From contig CAKZUK010000077.1 of NCBI GenBank assembly GCA_937921775.1, forward strand, positions 1 to 64,000: 64,000 nt of DNA, given 5' to 3'. This DNA comes from an uncultured Saprospiraceae bacterium. GTDB taxonomy: Bacteria > Bacteroidota > Bacteroidia > Chitinophagales > Saprospiraceae. The position numbers were made by a program, and so were the translations under genes. Shown here piece after piece: positions 51,772 through 59,970 of the stretch. Positions within the stretch are counted from its first letter, which is position 1. The number at the start of each line of letters is the position of its first letter. The notes beneath the pieces were generated by a model. That model did not search any database, had not been told where the DNA came from, and saw only the letters and a list, made by a program, of their open reading frames with translations.

Positions 51772-53151
51772 TTAAGCGACCTTATTTTGTAGCGTATCCG
51801 TTTCCATTGCCAATGGATTTTCCTTTGGCAAGCGAATGACAAAAGTAGTCCCTTTATTCTCTTGGGATTTCAAGCTGAGCTCACCACCGTTATGTACCAC
51901 AATTTTCTTGCAGATAGCTAATCCGATTCCGGAACCACTGTATTCACCCTGAGTGTGTAATCGAGAAAACATTTCAAATACCTTCTCAAAATATTGTTGA
52001 TCAATACCTATTCCATTATCGCTTACTCGGATGATCACATCATCGCCTTTTATTTCGGAACTGATCTTTATAGTAGGTTCTACGCTCTCATTGTATTTAA
52101 TGCCGTTGCTAATCAAATTCTGGAAAAGGAGGATCATCTGTGATTCGTTACAGACAATACTTGGTAATTTCTGAATGTGGATTTTCACACCTTTACTGTT
52201 GATCGTATCTTGTAGATTAAAAATTACACGTTTCATCAAATCATAAAGATTGGTTTCTTTAAATTCAACACGTCCACCATTATTGATCCTAGAGTATTCC
52301 AAAATATCCTGAATGAGGTTGTACATATGCTGTGCATTCGACGAAGCTATTTCGATGTATTCGCGGAGTTCCGGTTTGGCATCTTTAGGTAATCTTCGAT
52401 CTAATAAATTGAGAAAGCTATTGACATTGCGAAGGGGTGTTTTTAAATCATGTGATGCCACGTAAGCGAATTTTTCTAGTTCAATATTAGCTGTTTCCAA
52501 TTTATTATTTTGTACTGACATCTCTACTTGATTTCGCCTCAACTCTTCATGTTTTTCCTTTAAAGATTCTAATAATTTCATTGAATCTTCTTTAATAGCT
52601 TGATTTTCTTTGATAAACATAACAGACATTATCAAAATAGCAATCGCTGAAAAAATGAATATATAATAATAAGTAGATTCACTCAGGTTATTTTTCAGTA
52701 AGACTTCTCCTCCAAAAACAAAATAAAATTGTATCAATGTATAGCCAACGATTGCTATCGAAAGAATAATAACCTTTTCAATCGTTTTTTCAAAAAAGAT
52801 ATTTATCATTAAGAAAAAAGCAAATAGTATAAATTCCCCACCAAAGTTACGGCCAAATAACAGAACCAGTAACAAAGAAATAGCTAGTCCCTGTAGGGTA
52901 AAATACCAGCGTGCCAATTCATATTTTCGTAAATATTGAAAGAAAAAGGTCATTCCCAATAAGCAGGACGTTGATAGAGCTATAGATGAACCAATAAAAT
53001 CACTAAGAAATACTTCATTAATAAATTTGAGAAATATTCCCCCGACAGTCATTAGGGCGACTTGATTTAGCAACTGAATTCGCTTCCTTTCGGAATATGA
53101 TAATTGGTCATGCGAACCTATTGATGTAATTTTCTCTAATAAAGGAATCAT
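51772..53151 (-). CDS. Membrane sensor histidine kinase (7TM-like N-terminus)
   Basis: The 459-residue protein has about six to seven hydrophobic helices in its first 185 residues, then a coiled coil (KLLESLKEKHEELRRNQVEM) and a HisKA H-box (FAYVASHDLKTPLRNVNSFLNLLDRR). The ATPase domain has N-box (LISNGIKYN), G1 (VSDNGIGI), F-box (FEMFSRLH) and G2 (GSGIGLAICKKIV). The HisKA-HATPase end resembles bacteriophytochrome-type kinases. No receiver or partner regulator is adjacent. It converges with the acyltransferase gene, whose stop is 4 bases away. Confidence 0.92.
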   Translation of the reverse strand: MIPLLEKITSIGSHDQLSYSERKRIQLLNQVALMTVGGIFLKFINEVFLSDFIGSSIALSTSCLLGMTFFFQYLRKYELARWYFTLQGLAISLLLVLLFGRNFGGEFILFAFFLMINIFFEKTIEKVIILSIAIVGYTLIQFYFVFGGEVLLKNNLSESTYYYIFIFSAIAILIMSVMFIKENQAIKEDSMKLLESLKEKHEELRRNQVEMSVQNNKLETANIELEKFAYVASHDLKTPLRNVNSFLNLLDRRLPKDAKPELREYIEIASSNAQHMYNLIQDILEYSRINNGGRVEFKETNLYDLMKRVIFNLQDTINSKGVKIHIQKLPSIVCNESQMILLFQNLISNGIKYNESVEPTIKISSEIKGDDVIIRVSDNGIGIDQQYFEKVFEMFSRLHTQGEYSGSGIGLAICKKIVVHNGGELSLKSQENKGTTFVIRLPKENPLAMETDTLQNKVA

Positions 53152-53207
53152 TTAATATATAAGGCAAATATTGTACCTACTACACTTGCTTAGTTTTCAG
53201 CAATTCA

Positions 53208-54065
53208 CTAAGCATTCTTCTCTTCATAAGAAACCCTAAATTGATTAGGTGTTTTTGACATAATTTCCTTAAATTTTCTGTTGAAATAAGAGATGTTATT
53301 ATAGCCACATTCAAAACAAATTTCGGCAATGGTTTTATCCGATGTCATTAGAAGTTTAGTAGCATGATTAATGCGGAATTCATTAATGATTTGAGTAAAT
53401 GTTTTCTTCGTTTCCTTTTTAATAAATTTGAAAAAAGCTGCTTCGGTAAGATTGATTAAAGCAGAAATTTCTTTGATCCGAATTTCCTTCATGTAATTAT
53501 CAAGAATATGATTGTACACTACCTTTATTCGATTGAGGTTTACAGCCTTAAAGTCAAGCGCATATTCCTTTGAACATATTTCAATCACTTCATCGGACTC
53601 AGAAAGAATATGCAGTAGCTCAAGCAGATGAAGCAATTGAGTAAATCCATCGCTTTTCATGATTTTTTTTATCACTTTTTTAGCTGCCTTATTCGTTTCT
53701 CCTTTAAATGCCAAACCTATTTGTGCTCTATTTAGCATTATTTTAATATTCCTGAATTCTGGTTTTGAATAAAATTCATTAGAAAGAAAATATTGATTCA
53801 GCTGAATCACGTACTGAACACACTTCATTTCAGTGGTAAAACCGTGCGGAAGGTTGGACCCTAAAAGTACCAAATCATTATCCTCATAGTTAGATATATC
53901 ATTTCCCACAAACCGCTTTCCACTACTCTCTTTAGTAAAACAAATTTCGATCTCTGGATGATAATGCCAGGCCTGACTAAGCAAAGGCCTGCTCTTTCGC
54001 TTAATTAATTTGGCGAGGAAAGATCTCTCAGGTTTATCTAATATTATTTCGTAGCCAGGTTTCAT
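53208..54065 (-). CDS. AraC-family regulator of the adjacent glycoside/glycerate locus
   Basis: The 285-residue protein has an N-terminal cupin domain with a metal/sugar-pocket-like HYHPEIEICF near residues 33-42 and LLGSNLPHGF near 68-77. The C-terminal AraC double HTH reads IRIKEISALINLTEAAFFKFIKKETKKTF and IAEICFECGYNNISYFNRKFKEIMSKTPNQFR. This form is typical of sugar-sensing AraC regulators. It is transcribed divergently from the TonB-dependent receptor gene (173 bases between starts), which heads the glycosidase-symporter-kinase set, so it most probably activates that set in response to its substrate. Confidence 0.92.
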   Translation of the reverse strand: MKPGYEIILDKPERSFLAKLIKRKSRPLLSQAWHYHPEIEICFTKESSGKRFVGNDISNYEDNDLVLLGSNLPHGFTTEMKCVQYVIQLNQYFLSNEFYSKPEFRNIKIMLNRAQIGLAFKGETNKAAKKVIKKIMKSDGFTQLLHLLELLHILSESDEVIEICSKEYALDFKAVNLNRIKVVYNHILDNYMKEIRIKEISALINLTEAAFFKFIKKETKKTFTQIINEFRINHATKLLMTSDKTIAEICFECGYNNISYFNRKFKEIMSKTPNQFRVSYEEKNA

Positions 54066-54173
54066 ATGAACAATAATACTATAAAAATATGATTAAAAGC
54101 ATAAAATGTATAGAATAGTGTCATAACAGGATAGTTTAATATATGCCGACCATTAAGCACTTGCCCTACATTT

Positions 54174-54186
54174 GTAAAGCATTTAC
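54174..54186. promoter_or_regulatory. Near-palindrome GTAAAGCATTTAC in the divergent promoter region
   Basis: GTAAA and TTTAC flank GCA, a 13-base dyad within the 172-base gap between the AraC regulator and the TonB receptor gene, 51 bases before the receptor start codon. It overlaps a TTTG that could serve as a -33 box. It is a candidate operator for the divergent regulator; AraC proteins often bind direct rather than inverted repeats, so this is uncertain. Confidence 0.35.
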
Positions 54187-54237
54187 GCATTAGTCAGTTT
54201 AATATTCTGTATCAAGTAATAATTTCAAAAATAAAAT

Positions 54238-56826
54238 ATGAAATTCCAATTTAACCTAACCAAGACTTGGGGCTTATTTCTGTGCCTACTATTAATCAGT
54301 GGTTTTTTACACGCTCAAACCACTGTTACAGGAAACATTTCCGATAATTCGGGAAATCCTCTTATCGGAGCAACCATTCTCGTTGTCGGTACCAATGCGG
54401 GAACCGTCACTGATTTAGATGGAAATTATAAAGTTTCAGTACCCGATGGGGCAGAAATTTTAAAAATTTCATATACTGGGTTTGCATCTCAGGTGATTAA
54501 TCTTTCTACTTACAGTGGAACGGTTGATCTTGTTTTGGAAGCCGATCAATTAGCACTCGACGAAGTAGTGGTCACAGGTACATTCAGCGGACGTTCTCAA
54601 AAAGAGTCCCCTATTTCAATGACCTACCTCAATAGCAAGCAGCTGCAAAGGTTGGCTGCCAGTTCACAAGCGGATATTCTCCGAACAATTCCAGGTATCA
54701 CTGCTGAAGGTGGTGGTGGCGAAGTCGCTACCAATGTATTTGTTAGAGGAATGCCCTCTGGTGGTCAATTCCAATTCACTCCTTTACAAGTGGATGGTAT
54801 GCCAGTACTAAGTACTTTTGGATTAAACTCATCGGCGCATGACGTTTACTTTAGAAATGATATTGGTATCCGAAACCTAGAATTCGTCAGAGGTGGTGCT
54901 TCTACCCTCTTTGGCACTGGTTCAGTTGCTGGTATTATCAATTACAGTAGTGTGACTGGTGGTCCGGAAACAAAAAGTAAAGTACAACTAGAATGGGCGG
55001 AAGGCGGAAGAGTGAAAACAGATTTCCTCACTTCTGGACCTATCAATGAATCTACCTTTTATGCCGTATCCGGATTTTACCGCTACGATGAAGGTCCACT
55101 CGAAACAGGACTCCCTACCAGAGGTCATCAGATAAGAGCTAACATCAAAAAGTTATTCAACAATGGTAAAAGCACCTTCACTGTCTCTGGTCAAATGATA
55201 GACGACAATGTTCAATTCTACCTACCTTATCCTTTAGCAAACGCAGATGGAGAAAAAGAAAGACCAGATGGCAATGACGGAGAAACCGTTTACACCATGT
55301 TGACTTCTCAAGCAACTGACTTTTCTTTTGACACACCGAATGGACGATTCGAAACACCAATTGGTGATGGTGTGAGCACTCAAGGTGGTTACCTTATGCT
55401 CGACCTCAAACATTCTTTTGCTGACGATTGGAAACTTTCGTCAAAAGTAAAAACAGCTAAATATGATCACTGGTTTAATCTATTCCTCGACGGTGATGGC
55501 CCGCACAATACACCTGAAGCACAGGCGGACTATCTCGCCGATAGAGAATTGCCTTCCAACGCAACATTTAACTATGTAGACACAGGAAGGCCTCTAGCGG
55601 GGAGTGATTTGCTTTTCCAAAATAGAGTACTTGATAGAGAGAGACCTATGGAAGAAATAGTAGGAGAACTAAACTTGACAAAGAAGATTGATAATCACCA
55701 AATCACCATCGGAACCTTCATGTCTGACACCAAAGCTCAGGACAATAACTGGCTTTGGAACTTCGTAGGTGATTTTAGTAATTCTCCACGAAGCGTAAAT
55801 ATTACATACACCGACACACTTGGAAATTCTGTTCCTTATGCTACAAATGGTTTTATTGGCGGAGGTCAAACTTCAAACAATACACTTGAAAGCATCAAGA
55901 GTGCCATCTACTTGGCGGATGAATACAAAGGTGAAAAATTTAATTTTGATATCGGATTCCGTTATGAAAAAGCTCGAGGAATCATTAGCAAAGAAACGGG
56001 TGTTGGCTCTAATACGTTCAACAAAGGAACGGTATCCGCTTCCGACTTCGCCATTGCTGTAGCAGGTTTATACAAAATAAATTCTTCTACAAATATCTAT
56101 GCGAACTTCTCTAAAGGATATTTTTTCCCAGAATTGAGAAGTGTAAAATTCCCAGCAGCTACTCCAGGACTAACTCAATCTTATGAAACAGAAGGGGTAT
56201 TACAAGGAGAACTAGGTGCCAAATATAGTTCAGGAAAATTAGCTGCTACTGCTGCTTTATTTTACGTTTCACTAAAGGATAGAAGAAGTATTGATTTTGA
56301 AAATAATGCGAATGGTGGTGTAACTGAGGTGGTCAATATTCAAAGTACTCAAACGATTGGAGTGGAAGCCAATGTTAACTATAGCGTCATCTCTGGCCTT
56401 GATCTATATGGTAATTTCACTTTTCAAGATCATGAATTTACGGAAGTGGAAGGCAACCCTGATCAGGAAGGAAATGAGCTAAGAAGACAACCTAACGTTA
56501 TGGGGCTTATTGGTTTATCTTTTAATAAATCAAACTTTGATTTTGATGTGTCAAGTAATTTCCTCGGCTCTAAGTTTGCCAATGATGCCAACACGGTAGA
56601 GCTTGATGGCTTCAACATTGTTCGACTTTCCGCTGGCTATACTATCGATTTAACGAACAAGCAAAACTTAAGACTAGGTATATCTGTCTTTAATTTATTG
56701 GATTCAGCAGGAGTTACAGAAGGTTCCCCAAGACAAGGAAACACTCAAGTTGGTGGTGGCGAATATTTTGTAGGTCGTCCGATTCTCCCTCGAAGAATTT
56801 TCCTTCGAGCAGCATTTAATTTCTAA
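54238..56826 (+). CDS. TonB-dependent receptor with CarboxypepD_reg-like domain
   Basis: The 862-residue protein has a signal peptide ending FLHAQ. A CarboxypepD_reg-like domain follows (about 27-112: TVTGNISDNSGNPLIGATILVVGTNAG). The TonB-box-like segment is ALDEVVVTG near 113, followed by the plug domain (RTIPGITAEGGGGEVATNVFVRGM) and the 22-strand barrel ending RRIFLRAAFNF. There is no SusD partner gene, so it belongs to the single-component type of transporter. It should take up a small substrate through the outer membrane with TonB energy. Being the first gene in front of the glycosidase, symporter and glycerate kinase, it is the likely outer-membrane entry for their substrate. Confidence 0.95.
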   Translation: MKFQFNLTKTWGLFLCLLLISGFLHAQTTVTGNISDNSGNPLIGATILVVGTNAGTVTDLDGNYKVSVPDGAEILKISYTGFASQVINLSTYSGTVDLVLEADQLALDEVVVTGTFSGRSQKESPISMTYLNSKQLQRLAASSQADILRTIPGITAEGGGGEVATNVFVRGMPSGGQFQFTPLQVDGMPVLSTFGLNSSAHDVYFRNDIGIRNLEFVRGGASTLFGTGSVAGIINYSSVTGGPETKSKVQLEWAEGGRVKTDFLTSGPINESTFYAVSGFYRYDEGPLETGLPTRGHQIRANIKKLFNNGKSTFTVSGQMIDDNVQFYLPYPLANADGEKERPDGNDGETVYTMLTSQATDFSFDTPNGRFETPIGDGVSTQGGYLMLDLKHSFADDWKLSSKVKTAKYDHWFNLFLDGDGPHNTPEAQADYLADRELPSNATFNYVDTGRPLAGSDLLFQNRVLDRERPMEEIVGELNLTKKIDNHQITIGTFMSDTKAQDNNWLWNFVGDFSNSPRSVNITYTDTLGNSVPYATNGFIGGGQTSNNTLESIKSAIYLADEYKGEKFNFDIGFRYEKARGIISKETGVGSNTFNKGTVSASDFAIAVAGLYKINSSTNIYANFSKGYFFPELRSVKFPAATPGLTQSYETEGVLQGELGAKYSSGKLAATAALFYVSLKDRRSIDFENNANGGVTEVVNIQSTQTIGVEANVNYSVISGLDLYGNFTFQDHEFTEVEGNPDQEGNELRRQPNVMGLIGLSFNKSNFDFDVSSNFLGSKFANDANTVELDGFNIVRLSAGYTIDLTNKQNLRLGISVFNLLDSAGVTEGSPRQGNTQVGGGEYFVGRPILPRRIFLRAAFNF

Positions 56827-56844
56827 AAAAGTATTATCATACAG

Positions 56845-56889
56845 TTGCATATCGAATGAAGGGAGTAACTCCCTTCATTCGATATGCAA
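56845..56889 (+). terminator. Perfect 21-bp hairpin between TonB receptor and glycosidase genes
   Basis: TTGCATATCGAATGAAGGG(AG) at 56845-56865 pairs exactly with 56869-56889 around the three-base loop TAA. It starts 19 bases after the receptor stop. There is no T-run after it, so it is not a standard terminator; it more likely stabilises the upstream mRNA 3' end, is a processing site, or attenuates downstream expression. Confidence 0.6.
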
Positions 56890-56926
56890 TAGCGTTTAAT
56901 CATCTAACTTATCTAAAAAAATTCTT

Positions 56927-58237
56927 TTGAACACCAATCTAATTGAAGCAGCAAAGAACATTTTAGAATTGAACTGGCGTGATGGGTTCACTATTCCAAC
57001 CAACAAACTGTATCCTTTCCAATGGAATTGGGATTCTGGTTTTGTCAGTCTTGGACATAGCTATTTTAACCTAAACAAATCAATTCAGGAATTAAAATCA
57101 CTTTTTTCTGGACAATGGGAAAACGGGATGGTCCCACACATTATTTTTCATAGTGAAAAGGAAGATACCTATTTCCCAAACTTTGATTTTTGGGATAGCA
57201 ATGTGAATAAAGGTGCCCCCCAAAAACCGAAAACATCTGGTATCACCCAACCTGCTGTTCATGGTTTTGTTCTTGAGAATCTACTGAATAAACATCCTGA
57301 CAATAAAGACTTACTTGCATATGCAAAAGACCTTTTCCCAAAAATAGTCAAGTACCACCAATTCCTTTATACCTACCGCGATCCGCATCGAGAAGGGCTC
57401 ATGGCTATTTTTCATCCTTGGGAATCAGGGAGAGATAATTCTCCGCTGTGGGATGAATCACTTAATAGAATCACAATTGATCGCGATAAACTTCCCGCTT
57501 ACACCAGACGGGACACCAGCATTGCTGATGCTTCTGAGCGACCAACCTCAGACCAATACGATCGCTATGTCTACTTATTGCAATTAGGTAAACTCAACCA
57601 ATATGATGGTCCTGCAATTGTTGAAGAAAGTCCATTTTTAATTCAAGATTCTATGATGAATGCCCTATTAATAAAGTCGAATCAAAGCCTTATCAATATC
57701 GCAGATCGGTTCGGTTTTGATAGTGCTCAGCTCAAGGAATGGCAACAACAAAGTATTCGGAGTTTCAACGATAAATTGTGGAACGAGGATTTAAAAATGT
57801 ATACTTGCTACGACCTCAGAGATGAGAAGCAAATGGCAGTAAAAGAAATTGGAGGCATCACCCCTATCTTTGCGGGAATACCTTCGGTACAACAAGCGCA
57901 ACATCTTTCCGACTATCTGATGGACCTACATAATAGAGATTATTATCTCTGCCCTAGTTTTGATGTAGATAGCCCTCTTTTTGATTCTAAAAGGTATTGG
58001 CGAGGTCCGGTTTGGCCACAAATGAACTGGCTGATTTACAAAGGTCTCATGGATTATAATTTTTTCGAAACCGCTAATATTGTAAAATCAGACTTAATCG
58101 AATTGGTAGACAAACTAGGATTTTATGAATATTTTGAATCCAGAAAATCGGTTGTAAAAAACGCTAGCAAAGGATATGGAGGCGAATTGTTTTCCTGGAC
58201 AGCATCATCCATCCTTGACTTAATCAAATCCAAATGA
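56927..58237 (+). CDS. GH63-type glycosidase, probable glucosyl- or mannosylglycerate hydrolase
   Basis: The 436-residue cytoplasmic protein starts with TTG at 56927; no in-frame ATG lies nearby and the WRDGFTIPTNKLYPFQWNWDSGF start matches the family. It is an (alpha/alpha)6-barrel of the GH63/MGH1-like type. Motifs are WNWDSGF (33-39), HPWESGRDNSPLWDESL (163-179) with the presumed general acid D170, RGPVWPQMNWL, and a C-terminal GGELFSWTASS with the presumed base E420. The family includes bacterial mannosylglycerate hydrolase (MgH) and glucosylglycerate hydrolase (GgH), both of this length. It would release glycerate and a hexose. A glycerate kinase in the same run supports this. No signal peptide, so the substrate must be imported intact. 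Confidence 0.85.
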   Translation: MNTNLIEAAKNILELNWRDGFTIPTNKLYPFQWNWDSGFVSLGHSYFNLNKSIQELKSLFSGQWENGMVPHIIFHSEKEDTYFPNFDFWDSNVNKGAPQKPKTSGITQPAVHGFVLENLLNKHPDNKDLLAYAKDLFPKIVKYHQFLYTYRDPHREGLMAIFHPWESGRDNSPLWDESLNRITIDRDKLPAYTRRDTSIADASERPTSDQYDRYVYLLQLGKLNQYDGPAIVEESPFLIQDSMMNALLIKSNQSLINIADRFGFDSAQLKEWQQQSIRSFNDKLWNEDLKMYTCYDLRDEKQMAVKEIGGITPIFAGIPSVQQAQHLSDYLMDLHNRDYYLCPSFDVDSPLFDSKRYWRGPVWPQMNWLIYKGLMDYNFFETANIVKSDLIELVDKLGFYEYFESRKSVVKNASKGYGGELFSWTASSILDLIKSK

Positions 58238-59805
58238 ATTACATAGACTACCTCGTTATTATCTCTTATATTATTGGATTTCTCTTTCTGGGAAAGTACT
58301 TTGAAAGTTCGAAATCTGGTAAAGATTATTTCCTTGGCGGAAAAAGCTTTGGATGGTTCCCCCTCTCTTTGAGTACAGCAGCCACCCAACTATCTGCCAT
58401 CAGTTTTATTTCAGCGCCCGCTTTTGTTGGCCTGAAGGAAGGCGGAGGAATGATGTGGTTGACCTATGAATTTGCAGTACCTCTTGCTATGCTATTCTTG
58501 ATGGTATTTCTGATACCTCCCATGTACAAGTCAGGCATTGTAAGTGTTTACGAATATTTGGAAAAACGCTTTAGTTCTTCTACCCGATTATTACTCAGTA
58601 TCGTTTTTCAATTTTCCCGAGCCTTTGGTACTAGTGTCATGATTTATACGGTGGCACTTATTTTGGGGTCTGTGATGGATATTCCGATGTGGGTCACCAT
58701 CATTATTATTGGTGTGGTCACCTTAATCTATTCTTATCAGGGAGGAATGAAAGCAGTCGTCTATGGAGATATGATCCAAATGATTATTTTATTCTTTGGG
58801 ATTGTGATTTGCCTGATTAGTGGTTTGTACTATTTAGGAGGCTGGGAAGTTTTTGTTGAACAACTAGATAGAGATCGCTTATTGGCTGTCGACTTTAATT
58901 CAATGGGCTTTGAGAAAGGAGAAGAGTTTGGCTTTTGGCCAATGCTAACGGGTGGTTTTTTCTTATACGTATCTTATTATGGCACGGATCAAAGTCAGGT
59001 GCAAAGATTGTTTTCTGCAAAGGACTTAGGCACCGTCAAAAAAACCTTACTTTGTAACGGCCTGATGCGTTTTCCAATTACCTTGCTCTATTGTATTATG
59101 GGTTTGGTCATTGGTACTTTAGTGGCAACAAATGCAGACTTCAGAGCTATCATACCCGCAGACAAACCTGATTTAATGATCCCACTTTTTATCAGAGATT
59201 ATCTACCACATGGTCTTATTGGAATTTTAATGGTCGCTATTTTCTCCGCAGCCATGTCCTCCTTAAGCTCAGCTATTAACTCCTTAAGTGCCGCGAGCGT
59301 GGAAGACATTTTCAATAGAGACAAGCAACTTAGCAATGAAAAATATATTGCCTACTCTAAATATTCTGCCTTATTCTGGGGGCTTGTTTGTATTATCCTG
59401 GCATTTTTTACCGGAGACATTGCAAAGACCGTAATTGAGGCCATTAATAAGATTGGCTCTGTTTTTTACGGCCCTATTCTCGCTACCTTTATTGCTGCTA
59501 TTGGTATAAAAAAAGTAAATCATATCGGAGCCAATGTTGGTCTTGTTGTTGGTGTTCTCTTTAATGTTTACCTATGGTTGTTTTGTCCAGATATATTCTG
59601 GTTTTGGTGGAATGCTATTGGAGCAATCGTTACTTTGGTTATTGGCTTACTGATAAGTTTAGTTACTACAGGAAAGGAAAAACAGTTATCAGAAGGCCTT
59701 TCTTTCTCCTTTGAAGTTGACTATCCAAAAGCAGGAATACTTTTAGCGTTCTTTGTTGCCATAGTTATTTTGTCCATGAACATTCCAAATCTTTTGAGTG
59801 CGTGA
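58234..59805 (+). CDS. Sodium:solute symporter (SSS family)
   Basis: The 523-residue protein has about 13 membrane helices and the SSS signature: YFLGGKSFGWFPLSLSTAATQLSAISFISAPAFVG in helices 1-2, YGTDQSQVQRLFSAKDL in the middle (the conserved G-T-D-Q-x-x-x-Q-R), and IFSAAMSSLSSAINSLSAASVEDIF, the Na2-site Ser/Ala pattern. It uses the sodium gradient to import a small solute across the inner membrane. Its ATG overlaps the TGA of the glycosidase (ATGA), so they are translationally coupled. The probable cargo is the same glycosyl-glycerate, or a related sugar or glycerate. Confidence 0.94.
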   Translation: MNYIDYLVIISYIIGFLFLGKYFESSKSGKDYFLGGKSFGWFPLSLSTAATQLSAISFISAPAFVGLKEGGGMMWLTYEFAVPLAMLFLMVFLIPPMYKSGIVSVYEYLEKRFSSSTRLLLSIVFQFSRAFGTSVMIYTVALILGSVMDIPMWVTIIIIGVVTLIYSYQGGMKAVVYGDMIQMIILFFGIVICLISGLYYLGGWEVFVEQLDRDRLLAVDFNSMGFEKGEEFGFWPMLTGGFFLYVSYYGTDQSQVQRLFSAKDLGTVKKTLLCNGLMRFPITLLYCIMGLVIGTLVATNADFRAIIPADKPDLMIPLFIRDYLPHGLIGILMVAIFSAAMSSLSSAINSLSAASVEDIFNRDKQLSNEKYIAYSKYSALFWGLVCIILAFFTGDIAKTVIEAINKIGSVFYGPILATFIAAIGIKKVNHIGANVGLVVGVLFNVYLWLFCPDIFWFWWNAIGAIVTLVIGLLISLVTTGKEKQLSEGLSFSFEVDYPKAGILLAFFVAIVILSMNIPNLLSA

Positions 59806-59821
59806 CAAATCCTCGGAATCC

Positions 59822-59925
59822 TATTTAATGCAGTTAGCGTTTGGCAGTTAGCAGTTGGCTTCCCTCAGACGCGTCTGAAAGCGTGGTCGAAGGAAGCCAA
59901 CTGCCAATAGCAGGGAATTTGTCAC
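59822..59925. repeat. Palindromic island inside the glycoside/glycerate gene set
   Basis: GCAGTTGGCTTCC (59851-59863) pairs exactly with GGAAGCCAACTGC (59892-59904). Between them lies a 14-base perfect palindrome, TCAGACGCGTCTGA (59865-59878). A further direct GCAGTTAGC word precedes it. It separates the symporter from the glycerate kinase gene and may weaken read-through. Confidence 0.75.
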
Positions 59926-59970
59926 ACACTCTAATCTTTTTTAACAAAAAGCAAAAACAAAGTCTCCCCT

